This document shows positions 45,464-54,120 of a DNA stretch of 64,000 nt, piece by piece; the stretch's first letter is position 1, and each line of letters opens with the position of its first letter. The notes under the pieces were generated by a model. The model ran no database searches and was not told where the DNA came from. It saw only the letters and a program-made list of their open reading frames with translations. The DNA lies in NCBI GenBank assembly GCA_018268995.1, contig JAFDVL010000004.1, forward strand, positions 1 through 64,000, in the 5' to 3' direction. This stretch comes from Acidobacteriota bacterium. GTDB lineage: Bacteria > Acidobacteriota > Blastocatellia > RBC074. Made by a program: the position numbers and the translations under genes.

Positions 45464-46234
45464 ATGCTTTCACTCAAAGATCAAATCATTGTGATTACGG
45501 GCGCATCGCGCGGCATCGGCGCAGCGGCAGCCATTAAGTTTGCTGAGGCCGGAGCAGCAGGCGTTGTAATCAATTACCGCTCGCATCAATCTGCGGCATT
45601 GGAAATTGGGCAGGAAGTCGAGCGCCGAGGTGCGCAGGCGCTGGTGGCAAAAGCAGATATTTCAAAACAAACTGAAGCGAAAGCCTTAATCACCCAAACG
45701 CTCGAACGATTTGGTCGTCTGGATGTCCTTGTTGCTAACGCCGGAATTTGGCCGGCTGAAGACAAGCCCATTATCTCCCTGGACGAAACACAATTTGACG
45801 AAACGATTCGCATCAATGTTCACGGCGTTTATTACATCAGCCGCTATGCCGCTGAAATTTTCGTCCAGCAACGAAGTGGAAATATTGTGACTGTCAGTTC
45901 CACTGCCGGACAGCGCGGCGAAGCAGGACATGCCGACTATGCTGCGTCAAAAGGCGCGGTCATCAGCTTCACGAAATCATTAGCCTCTGAGCTTGGTCGT
46001 TATGGCGTGCGCGTCAATTCTGTCGCTCCCGGCTGGGTAGACACAGAAATGTCAGCCGATGCTTTGCACAGCGACGAAGCAACGACCAAACAGATTCTCA
46101 GCGCAATCCCCCTGCAACGCGTCGCGACAGCCGAAGACGTTGCATTACCAATTTTATTTCTGGCTTCCGACCTTGCACGTCACATCACAGGCGAAATCCT
46201 GAATGTGAACGGGGGATCGGTTCTTTGTGGTTAA
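45464..46234 (+). CDS. Short-chain dehydrogenase/reductase (FabG-like)
   Basis: 256 residues. Classical SDR: TGASRGIGAAAAIKFAEAG (cofactor site), VLVANAGIWPA, TVSSTAGQ with the catalytic Ser, DYAASKGAVISFTK with Tyr and Lys, and VNSVAPGWVDTEM. C-terminus ITGEILNVNGGSVLCG. Probable NADPH-dependent 3-oxo-reductase, substrate unknown. The ATG at 45464 is chosen over a TTG in the terminator U-tract; no clear Shine-Dalgarno precedes it. First gene after the tandem riboswitches. Confidence 0.9.
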   Translation: MLSLKDQIIVITGASRGIGAAAAIKFAEAGAAGVVINYRSHQSAALEIGQEVERRGAQALVAKADISKQTEAKALITQTLERFGRLDVLVANAGIWPAEDKPIISLDETQFDETIRINVHGVYYISRYAAEIFVQQRSGNIVTVSSTAGQRGEAGHADYAASKGAVISFTKSLASELGRYGVRVNSVAPGWVDTEMSADALHSDEATTKQILSAIPLQRVATAEDVALPILFLASDLARHITGEILNVNGGSVLCG

Positions 46235-46280
46235 TTTCAAATTTGGAATTTGAAATCTTAGATTTTTGAGGAATGAAAAT

Positions 46281-47525
46281 ATGAGCTTTGTAAAAGGATT
46301 GAAATGTCGCGAATGTGGCGCGCCGTACCCGGTTGCCCCCGTCGCGATTTGCGAAGAGTGTTTTGGGCCGCTCGAAGTAGATTACGATTACGACGCGATC
46401 AAGAAAGTGTTGACTCGTGATGAAATCGGGCGGCGTCCCAAAAACCTCTGGAAGTTTCGTGAGCTGATGCCGTTGGATGGCGAGCCAACTGTTGGCTTGA
46501 ATTCAGGCGGTACGCCGCTGGTCAAAGCGGATCGTTTAGCTAAAGCCTTGGGCGTGCGCGAAATTTATTTGAAGAATGATGCCGTCAATCATCCGACGCT
46601 TTCCTTCAAAGATCGCGTAGTCGCCGTCGCGCTCTCCAAAGCGCGTGAGTTTGGTTTTGATGCTGTGGGCTGCGCTTCGACGGGCAATCTGGCAAACTCC
46701 GTCGCAGCGCAATCAGCTTCAGTCGGCTTCCCCGCTTATATCCTCATTCCCGACAATCTCGAAAAAAGCAAAGTTCTGGGTACACAAATTTTTGGCACCA
46801 ATCTGATTCCGGTCAAAGGCAATTACGATGATGTAAACCGCCTGTGCAGCGAAATCGCAGGCCGTCACAACATCGGCTTCGTCAACGTAAATTTGCGCCC
46901 GTTCTACGGCGAAGGATCAAAAACATTTGGCTACGAAATTGCTGAAAGCTTAGGCTGGCGCACGCCGGATGCGGTTGTCGTGCCGATGGCCGGCGGATCG
47001 CTGATTACGAAGATTTTCAAAGGCTTTGGCGAACTAGCCAAACTCGGCTTGGTCGAAGAAAAACAAACGCGCTTTTATGGCGCACAAGCCACAGGCTGCA
47101 ATCCGATTGCCGCTGCTGTCAAAGCAGGCACACGCGACATCCGTCCCGTCAAACCGAACACGATTGCGAAGTCGTTGGCCATTGGCAATCCGGCTGACGG
47201 ATATTTTGCGACGGGTGTAATTTCAGGAAGTGGCGGATGGTCAGAAGATGTGAGCGACCCGGAAATCGTGAAAGCCATTCAATTGCTGGCTGAAACAGAA
47301 GGCATCTTTGCCGAAACCGCAGGTGGCGTCACCGTTGCAACGACGAAGAAATTAATCGAACAAGGACGATTGACCGCAGATGACACCATCGTCATTGCGA
47401 TTACCGGCAACGGATTGAAGACAACCGAAGCGTTGACGCTGGAGGAGATTGAATCCATTGAGCCAAAGCTTGCCGCCTTTGAAGCCAAAGCTTTTGGAAA
47501 TATCGCTGGCGCAGCAGCATCGTAA
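46281..47525 (+). CDS. thrC: Threonine synthase
   Basis: 414 residues. PLP enzyme that converts O-phosphohomoserine to threonine. N-terminal zinc-ribbon-like cysteines (CREC and CEEC) precede the fold-type II core; the PLP lysine is in [10 protein letters not shown], and [15 protein letters not shown] and [11 protein letters not shown] hold the phosphate and substrate. AGGA stands before the ATG at 46281. The operon starts with SAM-responsive RNA and continues with a sulfur-carrier gene, so a variant role in homocysteine formation using the same phosphohomoserine substrate is possible. Confidence 0.9.
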   Translation: MSFVKGLKCRECGAPYPVAPVAICEECFGPLEVDYDYDAIKKVLTRDEIGRRPKNLWKFRELMPLDGEPTVGLNSGGTPLVKADRLAKALGVREIYLKNDAVNHPTLSFKDRVVAVALSKAREFGFDAVGCASTGNLANSVAAQSASVGFPAYILIPDNLEKSKVLGTQIFGTNLIPVKGNYDDVNRLCSEIAGRHNIGFVNVNLRPFYGEGSKTFGYEIAESLGWRTPDAVVVPMAGGSLITKIFKGFGELAKLGLVEEKQTRFYGAQATGCNPIAAAVKAGTRDIRPVKPNTIAKSLAIGNPADGYFATGVISGSGGWSEDVSDPEIVKAIQLLAETEGIFAETAGGVTVATTKKLIEQGRLTADDTIVIAITGNGLKTTEALTLEEIESIEPKLAAFEAKAFGNIAGAAAS

Positions 47526-47551
47526 AAATCAATCAGGAGAGGAGACACAAA

Positions 47552-47830
47552 ATGGCACAGACTGTAATTATTCCAACACCGTTGCGGAAGTTCACCGAGG
47601 GAGTCGAACTCGTCAACGTACAATGTTCGACCATTGGCGAAGTATTCCAGCAACTTGAAACTCAATATCCCGGCATTAAAGCGCGACTCTGCGAAGAAAA
47701 TGGTGATTTGCGCCGCTTCATCAATGTGTATGTTGATGGCGAAGACATTCGCTTTTTGAATCAATTGCAAACCACGGTTGGCGAAAAAGCAGAAATTTCC
47801 ATTGTTCCGGCAATTGCTGGCGGCTGCTAA
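47552..47830 (+). CDS. Ubiquitin-like sulfur carrier (MoaD/ThiS/CysO family) ending GGC
   Basis: 92 residues. Beta-grasp sulfur-carrier fold: [51 protein letters not shown], and the C-terminal VPAIAGGC. Family members end in GlyGly and carry sulfur as a C-terminal thiocarboxylate. Here one Cys follows GlyGly, as extra residues do in QbsE, some CysO and HcyS-like proteins, which need trimming by a JAMM protease. AGGAGAGGAG precedes the ATG. Downstream of thrC by 26 bases; the activating ThiF-like enzyme and protease are not in the window. Confidence 0.88.
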   Translation: MAQTVIIPTPLRKFTEGVELVNVQCSTIGEVFQQLETQYPGIKARLCEENGDLRRFINVYVDGEDIRFLNQLQTTVGEKAEISIVPAIAGGC

Positions 47831-47861
47831 AATCGCTGCGATCAATTTTCGACGACACAAG

Positions 47862-47918
47862 AACACAGGCTTCAGATTGGGGTTTCTAACGAGATAAAAC
47901 TAAGCTGAAGCCTGTGTT
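47862..47918 (+). terminator. Hairpin at the end of the thrC operon
   Basis: AACACAGGCTTCAG (47862-47875) is perfectly inverted at 47905-47918, with a 29-base loop and a short TTT. Could be the operon terminator or a small REP-like element. Confidence 0.55.
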
Positions 47919-47942
47919 TCATGGGATTAAAAAATTGGCCGT

Positions 47943-47978
47943 AAAAAAAGAAAAGGCCGAAGCTATTTGAGCTTCGGC
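47943..47978 (-). terminator. Intrinsic terminator on the minus strand
   Basis: GCCGAAGCT (47956-47964) with AGCTTCGGC (47970-47978), five-base loop, followed on the minus strand by CCTTTTCTTTTTTT. It implies a minus-strand transcript across 48.0-48.4 kb. Confidence 0.85.
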
Positions 47979-48340
47979 ACGAAAGGAGTCAAAGGAGGAT
48001 GAAGAAAGAGCGAACAGAACGCCGATGACTTGCATCACCGGCGCTCCATCCGGCGCCAGTAGCCGGCAGCACCCGGCGCACCTTATGTAAAGGGCGAATC
48101 AGATGCTGCTTCCAAAAACTCCTTCAAAAATTTGCCGGTCCGCGTGAGGATTGAAAATGTAAACGGCAGAAACTTGGAGTCCCCTCACAGATTCCAAATT
48201 CCTGCCGTTGGCGAATAGCCACTCTATGAAACGTTATTTCAGATCCGCTTATGAGCAAGCGCAGCGAAGCTGCTAGCATCAGAGCTGACTCCTCATCTGA
48301 GCCTTACCACCCTTACTCAATCTTGGATCATCCTCACACG
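47943..48340 (-). ncRNA. Candidate structured RNA, minus strand
   Basis: A 400-base gene-free region that folds well on the minus strand and ends in a strong terminator. Closing stem GTGAGGATGA (48337-48328) with TCAATCCTCAC (48154-48144); an arm pairing TGAGTAAG (48319-48312) with CTTGCTCA (48259-48252); a hairpin AACGGCAG (48209-48202) with CTGCCGTT (48169-48162); further GC-rich hairpins near 48005-48090. RNase P, tmRNA and SRP signature sequences were looked for and not found; a 6S-like RNA or 3'-UTR of the upstream 82-residue gene remains possible. Confidence 0.4.
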
Positions 48341-48384
48341 TGCTTGAACAAACGCGGCACCTAAACAAAAGTTCCCAAAGATCA

Positions 48385-48413
48385 GGAAAAATATTACCGC
48401 TAATTTTTGCGGT
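48385..48413 (-). terminator. Terminator of the 82-residue gene
   Basis: ACCGC (48396-48400) with GCGGT (48409-48413), then on the minus strand AATATTTTTCC. The stem is short, so read-through into the structured region is likely. Confidence 0.55.
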
Positions 48414-48415
48414 GC

Positions 48416-48664
48416 TTATTTGCGTTTTTTGAAGCGATTGGCACTGAGCACTTCATCTGTGTGCAAGGGCGTGGCTTTATTCAAAACGATATGATTGATC
48501 AGCACCAGCAGTTGATCATCACGCCCGCGAAAGCGCCCCGTCAGCGGGTAATCACCCGTTTGATTCACGACGCCTTCACGGACCATCTTCCAAAATTCCT
48601 TCTGCGTTATCCAAAATTCTTTTTCGTTATTACAAACTATTTTTGCATTCTTCTTAGCTGCCAT
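48416..48664 (-). CDS. Small basic hypothetical protein (82 residues)
   Basis: Starts MAAKKNAKIV and ends SANRFKKRK, basic at both ends, with aromatic residues in the middle (KEFWITQKEFWKMV) and a polar stretch GRFRGRDDQLLVLINHIVL. AGGGG eight bases before the ATG at 48664 and a terminator just after the stop support a real gene. No signal peptide. Charge and size could suit nucleic-acid binding, but no family is recognised. Confidence 0.6.
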   Translation of the reverse strand: MAAKKNAKIVCNNEKEFWITQKEFWKMVREGVVNQTGDYPLTGRFRGRDDQLLVLINHIVLNKATPLHTDEVLSANRFKKRK

Positions 48665-48794
48665 TGTAAAACCCCTAAGCCATAACACTGCTGAATAACT
48701 TTATTAAAGAGTTTATGGATTATCCCATTTGCAACGGAAGCAGAGCAAGTAACAAAGTTAGTTTGCCAGCAACAGCCCTTCAGCGCTTGCGCAT

Positions 48795-49820
48795 TTAAGC
48801 GGCAGCCGCTGCCTGTTGACGCAGCTTAATGTAAGGTTGTAGATCGGCCATCATCTTCGCAAAATCTTCCAGCCGTAATGACTGCGGCCCGTCTGACCAG
48901 GCTTGTTCAGGGCATGGATGAACTTCAGTCATAATCGCATCCGCACCAATTGCGACGGCAGCTCTGGCAACCGGTGGGACAAGGCTGCGCTTCCCTGTGC
49001 CGTGACTTGGGTCAATGACTACGGGCAAGTGTGTGAGTTCATTTAGCAAGGGAACAACCGCTAAATCCAGGGTGTTGCGCAAAGCAGTCTCGAACGTACG
49101 AATGCCGCGTTCGCACAACATCACATTAGGATTGCCGTGTGAAACGATGTATTCCGCAGAAAGCAAAAATTCTTTGATGGTTGCCGATAATCCGCGCTTG
49201 AGCATGACGGGTTTATTAACTTTGCCAAGTTTTTTGAGCAATTCAAAGTTCTGCATATTGCGCGCGCCAACTTGCAGAATGTCTGCATATTGCTCGACCA
49301 AATCCACATCTTCAGCATTGAGAATTTCGGTCACGACCTTGAGGCCCGTTTTTTCCCGTGCTTCGGCTAAAAGCTTCAAGCCTTCTTCAGCCAACCCTTG
49401 AAACTCATATGGCGATGTACGTGGTTTGTAAGCGCCTCCACGCAAAAGTTGCGCGCCTGATTTCGCAACGGATTCAGCCGTGGTCAATAACTGATCGCGG
49501 GTTTCGACTGAACACGGCCCCGCCATCACAACTAAGCCACCGTCGCCAATTTTGATGTCGCCGATCTTGATGACGGATCGTTCCTTTTTGACCTCAGTGC
49601 TGACCAGCTTAAAAGGTTGAAGAATCGGGAAAGCGTCTTCAACGCCATCGGCTGATTTGAGCGATTCGATATGTTCTTTCTTATCACCTTTACCAATAGC
49701 AGCGATAACGGTTCGTTCTTCGCCTTGAATCAAATGCGGCGTGTAACCAAACTGGCGAATCCGCTCGCAAATGTGGTCAATTTGTTGTTGTGTGGCATCG
49801 GCATTCATTGCAACGATCAT
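48795..49820 (-). CDS. aroF: 3-deoxy-7-phosphoheptulonate synthase (DAHP synthase)
   Basis: 341 residues. First step of the shikimate pathway: phosphoenolpyruvate plus erythrose 4-phosphate. N-terminal ferredoxin-like regulatory domain (about 1-70; [20 protein letters not shown]), as in the Thermotoga-type enzyme inhibited by Tyr or Phe, then the TIM barrel with [40 protein letters not shown] (MLKRG) and [17 protein letters not shown] precedes the ATG at 49820. It is 19 bases after pheA on the same strand, so both aromatic-acid genes are one operon. Confidence 0.95.
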   Translation of the reverse strand: MIVAMNADATQQQIDHICERIRQFGYTPHLIQGEERTVIAAIGKGDKKEHIESLKSADGVEDAFPILQPFKLVSTEVKKERSVIKIGDIKIGDGGLVVMAGPCSVETRDQLLTTAESVAKSGAQLLRGGAYKPRTSPYEFQGLAEEGLKLLAEAREKTGLKVVTEILNAEDVDLVEQYADILQVGARNMQNFELLKKLGKVNKPVMLKRGLSATIKEFLLSAEYIVSHGNPNVMLCERGIRTFETALRNTLDLAVVPLLNELTHLPVVIDPSHGTGKRSLVPPVARAAVAIGADAIMTEVHPCPEQAWSDGPQSLRLEDFAKMMADLQPYIKLRQQAAAAA

Positions 49821-49839
49821 GATTTTTATCTCCTTAAAT

Positions 49840-50694
49840 TTATTGGGCAGCTTTGTAACAACCCAGAACTTTGACAAAACCGGCAAACTCGGCAAGATGC
49901 GCAAGAGCATTTTGGACACGCTTCTCAGCGGTGTGCCCGTTGAAATCTAAATAAAAACTGTATTCCCAGGGGCGACCAATCAAAGGTCGTGATTCGATTT
50001 TTGTCAGGTCTAAATCGCGCAAGGCAAACACAGCCATCGCGCGGTAAAGTGAGCCAGTGCGATTTTCCAACGTGAAAACAATCGAAGTTTTAGCCCCGTC
50101 AATTTCTGGCAACGGATGTGCAGCAGCTTCTTCAGCCCGCGTCAGCAGCGAAAACCTTGTGAAATTTTGCGGGTCGTCTTCAATGCCTGAAACTATCACT
50201 TTTGCGCCGTACACTTCTGCGGCAGAAGCGCTGGCAATCGCAGCCGCACCGACTTCCTGGCTTTCCATAATCAGCTTGACGCTGCCTGCTGTGTCATAGG
50301 CAACTACCGGTTTCATCATTGGATTGGCTTGCAAGAAATTGCGACACTGTCCAAGGGCTACCGGATGGGAATATACCAACCGAACATCTTCAAGCTTTGT
50401 TTCTGATGCCACAATCAGGTTATGGACAATGCGTAATGTGGTTTCGCCAACGATTTGAAAATCGTGCTTCAGCAACAAATCGTAGTTTTGATAGACTGAA
50501 CCGAAGAGCGAATTTTCCAGTGGGGCAAGACAATAGTCTGCTTCTTTTGCCTCAACGGCAGCAAACATCTTGTCGAACGTTTCACAGGCGACAAGTTGAA
50601 TGTCTTCACCTAAGAACTTACGTGCGGCGTCTGTACTGAAGGCACCGGGTTCGCCCTGAAAGGCTATACGAGGTTTGGTATTGGCATCGGTCAT
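49840..50694 (-). CDS. pheA: Prephenate dehydratase with ACT domain
   Basis: 284 residues. Converts prephenate to phenylpyruvate, the committed step to phenylalanine. Catalytic domain (about 1-185): [31 protein letters not shown], and the catalytic NFTRFSLL. C-terminal ACT domain (about 200-280) with [22 protein letters not shown] and [19 protein letters not shown], which binds Phe for feedback inhibition. The ATG at 50694 is preferred; an in-frame ATG at 50715 lies inside the terminator hairpin. No chorismate mutase domain. Confidence 0.95.
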   Translation of the reverse strand: MTDANTKPRIAFQGEPGAFSTDAARKFLGEDIQLVACETFDKMFAAVEAKEADYCLAPLENSLFGSVYQNYDLLLKHDFQIVGETTLRIVHNLIVASETKLEDVRLVYSHPVALGQCRNFLQANPMMKPVVAYDTAGSVKLIMESQEVGAAAIASASAAEVYGAKVIVSGIEDDPQNFTRFSLLTRAEEAAAHPLPEIDGAKTSIVFTLENRTGSLYRAMAVFALRDLDLTKIESRPLIGRPWEYSFYLDFNGHTAEKRVQNALAHLAEFAGFVKVLGCYKAAQ

Positions 50695-50701
50695 AGAAAC
50701 T

Positions 50702-50733
50702 AAAAAGCCCCGCATCCAGTCTGAATGCGGGGC
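50702..50733 (-). terminator. Attenuator-type terminator directly upstream of pheA
   Basis: GCCCCGCAT (50733-50725 on the minus strand) pairs with ATGCGGGGC (50715-50707), nine-base loop, followed by TTTTT. It ends eight bases before the pheA start and 16 bases after the leader-peptide stop codon, the geometry of a transcription attenuator. Confidence 0.85.
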
Positions 50734-50748
50734 CTTATTTGTAGGCTC

Positions 50749-50835
50749 TTAATGTTTGAAATTCGATTCAAGCTTCGAGCCGCACAACCCCGCTGTCGTT
50801 GCTAAAGTAAAAGCAAAAATAAAATCGCCACGCAT
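50749..50835 (-). CDS. Candidate 28-residue Phe leader peptide
   Basis: ATG at 50835 to TAA at 50749. The peptide begins MRGDFIFAFTL, with Phe at positions 5, 7 and 9, and has one more Phe near its end. It lies just upstream of a terminator in front of pheA-aroF, as pheL does in enterobacteria. Two eight-base pairings cross here (50860-50867 with 50783-50790; 50850-50857 with 50764-50771), so alternative folds are possible. The ribosome site is weak, which is the main doubt. Confidence 0.5.
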   Translation of the reverse strand: MRGDFIFAFTLATTAGLCGSKLESNFKH

Positions 50836-50953
50836 CACTTGCGTAGTGATTGAATCGTTGGGTTGTGAGCATTGAGTTACTCATAAAACTGATGATGACG
50901 CGCGACATTATCAGAAATGGACGCCACGCTGTCAAGGCCCGTTGTGTATTAGG

Positions 50954-51568
50954 CTATGCTTTGGGCACCACTAACCGCCCTGCCGCAGCTTCCCAATCAA
51001 TGTTATTGAAAAAGGCTTCAATGTATTTCGGGCGTTCAGCAGGTTTGTAATCTCGGAAAAATGCATGTTCCCAAACGTCCAGAACTAAAATCGGATTGAA
51101 GCCTGCAATGTTGCCTTCTTCGTGCAGGGTAATCCAGTGATTTGAAAGCCTTCCGGTATTCGGATCTTGATAGCAAACCGCCCAGCCAACGCCGCGCAAA
51201 GTGCCGATGCTTGCAAAATCTTTCTTCCAAGTATCGAAATCACCGAAACTTGTTTCGGCAGCAGATTTGAATGCTGATCCCGCATCCGGCTCGCCGCCAC
51301 CATCTTTCTTCATGTTGCCGAAATAATATTCGTGTAACACCATTCCATTGTACTCAAAGCCCAAACGACGGGTTAATTCGGCATATGCGGGAGTTCCTGC
51401 TTGTCCGCCTTTGATCATCTCGCTGAGTTTTTCATTCAGTAAGTTCGTATTTGTTACATAACCTTTGTAAAGGGCAAAGTGAATTTCCAGGGTTTCATTG
51501 GAAATCCCAGTCAGGTCACTCAAGTTAAAATCTTTTGCTGTATATGCGGCTCCAGATAAGTTAGCCAT
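50954..51568 (-). CDS. sodB: Superoxide dismutase, Fe/Mn family
   Basis: 204 residues. Dismutates superoxide to O2 and H2O2 in the cytoplasm. Metal ligands are visible: His30 (ETLEIHFALYKGY), His79 (GMVLHEYYFGNM), Asp164 and His168 (LVLDVWEHAFFRDY). AGGAGGAG stands before the ATG at 51568, which rules out the longer frame. Choice between Fe and Mn is not decided here. Confidence 0.96.
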   Translation of the reverse strand: MANLSGAAYTAKDFNLSDLTGISNETLEIHFALYKGYVTNTNLLNEKLSEMIKGGQAGTPAYAELTRRLGFEYNGMVLHEYYFGNMKKDGGGEPDAGSAFKSAAETSFGDFDTWKKDFASIGTLRGVGWAVCYQDPNTGRLSNHWITLHEEGNIAGFNPILVLDVWEHAFFRDYKPAERPKYIEAFFNNIDWEAAAGRLVVPKA

Positions 51569-51733
51569 TTTGTTGTCTCCTCCTAAGAATTGCCGTGGAC
51601 TGTCAGCCATCAGCTTGATTATGGTTCATGAAAACAGACCGCCACCCTTTTTCAGTTGGGATGCGGCAACGTTAATGCTGCAAGGAACTCTGTCAAATAG
51701 GGAATTTGGGGAAAGAGAAAGAATGTCATTAAA

Positions 51734-51769
51734 ACAAAAAAGCCGCAAGCCAGATAACTGACTTGCGGC
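51734..51769 (-). terminator. Intrinsic terminator of the HtrA gene
   Basis: GCCGCAAG (51769-51762 on minus) with CTTGCGGC (51749-51742), 12-base loop, followed by TTTTTTGTTTT on the minus strand. Confidence 0.9.
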
Positions 51770-51796
51770 CTATTGGAGATAGTTTGAATAGGATTG

Positions 51797-53413
51797 TTAT
51801 TCCTGTGGTGTGATTGTGACGAAACCGCCCCTAGTTGAGCCCCCACGCTGCTGCTGCACGTAAAGCAGCGCTTTCTTATTGCCTGCCTTCTTGGCCGCAG
51901 CATTGAATTCAGCCGCACTGCTGACAGCCTGCCGATTTACCTCAACGATGACATCACCGCGACGCAATGCGCCAGCAGCGGCACTATCTTCATCAACTGA
52001 AGTAACCACAACGCCCTTCATTCCAGGATTCATATTCAGGCGTTGCGAAAGCTCTGGCGTAATGTTTTCAACCTTCACACCTGACAGAACGCCTTCTGTC
52101 ACGGAAGTTTCCCCTTTATCCGAGTTACCCGATTCACTGCTGGCCAAGGTAGTTTGCGCTTCGGCATCAACTAATTTTGCGGTGACCTCACGCTCAGATC
52201 CATCACGCCAGATTTTGAGTTTGACGCTGGAACCAGGAGGGATATTAGCGACCAGATTACGGAATTCGTTTGAATCAACGATCCGGTGTCCTTCGAATTC
52301 AGTAATGATGTCACCGTGCTTGAGACCCGCTTTTTCAGCAGCCAAACCAGGTGATACTTCCTGGACTAACACACCGCCAGCGCCCTTATACCCAAACTGT
52401 TCGGCCAACTCCGTATCCATCTGACCAATAATCACGCCTAACATGCCACGCTTCACTTTTCCACCAGCGATTAGCTGCTCCATTACTTTCCGTGCCATGT
52501 TAGTTGGAATTGCAAAGCCGATCCCAATGCTACCGCCGCTTGGGGAAAGTATCTGAGATGGAATGCCAACCAATTCGCCTTTTAAGTTCACCAACGCCCC
52601 ACCGGAATTGCCACGGTTGATCGGAGCGTCCGTTTGAAGGAAATCTTCATACGATTGTCGGCCAACTCCAGAAGTGGTGCTACGACCTTTAGCGCTAATA
52701 ATTCCCATCGTTACAGTCTGACCAACTCCAAGCGGATTACCAACTGCCAGTACAATGTCGCCGACCTCGGCTTGTGTTGAATCTCCCAAAGGAACAGTCG
52801 GAAGGCCTGTTGCGTCCAATTTAATAACCGCAATGTCACTTGGCGGATCTGTCCCAATTACATTTGCTTTGAATATGCGTTTGTCTGCAAGTTCGACTTC
52901 AACTTTTTCTGCCCCGTCAACCACGTGGTTATTCGTCAAGATGTATCCATCCTGTGTGACGATCACGCCAGACCCAACGCCACTAGGGACTAATTGCCCT
53001 TTTTTCTCTTTTCCTTTTGGAGTATTCGGAGTTGGAACGCGGCGGCGGGGTTGCGGGCCACCCTCATCATCATCCGGGAAAAGGTCTTCAAAAGGATTAT
53101 TAAAAAACGGATTTTGTTGCTGTTGCATGCGGCTCTGAGTCCGAATCACCACCACAGCGGGGGTAACAGCCTTGGCAACGGCAGAAAATCCTGTGGTCAA
53201 AGTAATGGCTTGATTGACGCGAGGCTGATTTTCGGGCAGCACTAATGGGGGATTATTGCTTGATCCATTAAAAGGAGACCACCCCTTCACGGTCAAAGCA
53301 GAGCCGACAACAGCTCCAACCAATAATACGACAACACTAAAAATTCCAACGCGCAACCAGTTTCGTCCGGTTGCTGGCTTTTCTGAGTAACCAGGACTAA
53401 TAACGCTATCCAT
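51797..53413 (-). CDS. Do/HtrA-family serine protease with two PDZ domains
   Basis: 538 residues. N-terminal membrane anchor (about 20-42), a Pro/Asp-rich linker, a trypsin-like domain with triad His163 (NNHVVDGA), Asp193 (PSDIAVIKL) and Ser270 (RGNSGGALV), then PDZ1 (about 315-400) and PDZ2 (about 440-530). Degrades or refolds misfolded proteins in the periplasm. GAGGAG precedes the ATG. Also has an insert of Asn/Phe/Asp-rich sequence near residues 95-120. Upstream 707-base region is shared with the divergent giant-protein operon. Confidence 0.95.
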   Translation of the reverse strand: MDSVISPGYSEKPATGRNWLRVGIFSVVVLLVGAVVGSALTVKGWSPFNGSSNNPPLVLPENQPRVNQAITLTTGFSAVAKAVTPAVVVIRTQSRMQQQQNPFFNNPFEDLFPDDDEGGPQPRRRVPTPNTPKGKEKKGQLVPSGVGSGVIVTQDGYILTNNHVVDGAEKVEVELADKRIFKANVIGTDPPSDIAVIKLDATGLPTVPLGDSTQAEVGDIVLAVGNPLGVGQTVTMGIISAKGRSTTSGVGRQSYEDFLQTDAPINRGNSGGALVNLKGELVGIPSQILSPSGGSIGIGFAIPTNMARKVMEQLIAGGKVKRGMLGVIIGQMDTELAEQFGYKGAGGVLVQEVSPGLAAEKAGLKHGDIITEFEGHRIVDSNEFRNLVANIPPGSSVKLKIWRDGSEREVTAKLVDAEAQTTLASSESGNSDKGETSVTEGVLSGVKVENITPELSQRLNMNPGMKGVVVTSVDEDSAAAGALRRGDVIVEVNRQAVSSAAEFNAAAKKAGNKKALLYVQQQRGGSTRGGFVTITPQE

Positions 53414-54120
53414 ATTTTTCTCCTCTAGCTTACTTTCTGATCGCTATCTATTTTTTAGGCAATTGGAATGGCGGTCAGAATTTGATTGATGAAGAATTGG
53501 GATTCTAGCACATCCGCCATACCTCTTATCAAGAAACTCTTTGCAGGTTTCATTGACGGGCGTTCAGATGAGCTGCTTCGGCGACAGGTTGTTTCAAAAA
53601 ATCAGCAAAATCGAAAAAGCAATGTCATCACTCAGTCATAGCTTTGTGGCAAAGTCGCAGTAAATCTATGCTCGGCAGGCCCCCGCCAACCTGAGATTAG
53701 TTGTTAATGGATGAGCAGAAGAATCATCGCTAAGCAGCAAGGAGCTGTTAAAAAATGAACTTGACGTATCTGGGATGCTTCACTAGAATGGCACCGGGTA
53801 ACGATAAAGAAAGTAGTACATCCCTCACACCCTTCACTGGCTCAGCTTTAACAGTTGATTCCATTTGTCGTTTCTCGCTGTCTTGATAAATTAGGTGCGT
53901 GCGCGTTCTTCACCCAAGTGCCCTAAGCAACGCATCTTCCAAAAATAATCCAAGCTTTCTTTCACCTTAGCAGAGGCGAAAGTGGGTGTTTTGCATCGGG
54001 ATAACCGGCAAGAAAGAGAATCTTTCCCGAATTGTGAATAACCCTCCTTATTAGCAATATAAATTCTGTAAGTGTGCGAGCCGGGTTCTCGCGTTACTCA
54101 GGAAAAAGGAGTTCTTATTT
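53414..54120. promoter_or_regulatory. 707-base divergent intergenic region
   Basis: Lies between the HtrA start and the 1511-residue protein. GGAAAAAGGAG just before 54121 is the ribosome site of the plus-strand operon. Apart from one short candidate reading frame at 53755 no gene, repeat or clear RNA structure was seen. Confidence 0.4.
53755..53886 (+). CDS. Possible 43-residue small ORF, uncertain
   Basis: ATG preceded by AAGGAG at ten bases; sequence begins MNLTYLGCFTRMAPGND and ends in a Ser-rich tail with SICRFSLS. Two Cys, no membrane helix. It could be a small peptide or chance. Noted because it precedes an operon with peptide-modification-type genes. Weak support. Confidence 0.2.
   Translation: MNLTYLGCFTRMAPGNDKESSTSLTPFTGSALTVDSICRFSLS

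Noticed and set aside
47943..48340. RNase P RNA, tmRNA or SRP RNA
   Set aside because: Region is structured, but the GAGGAAAGUCC and ACAGAA of RNase P, a tRNA-like end of tmRNA and the SRP GGAAGGAAGCA loop were not found.
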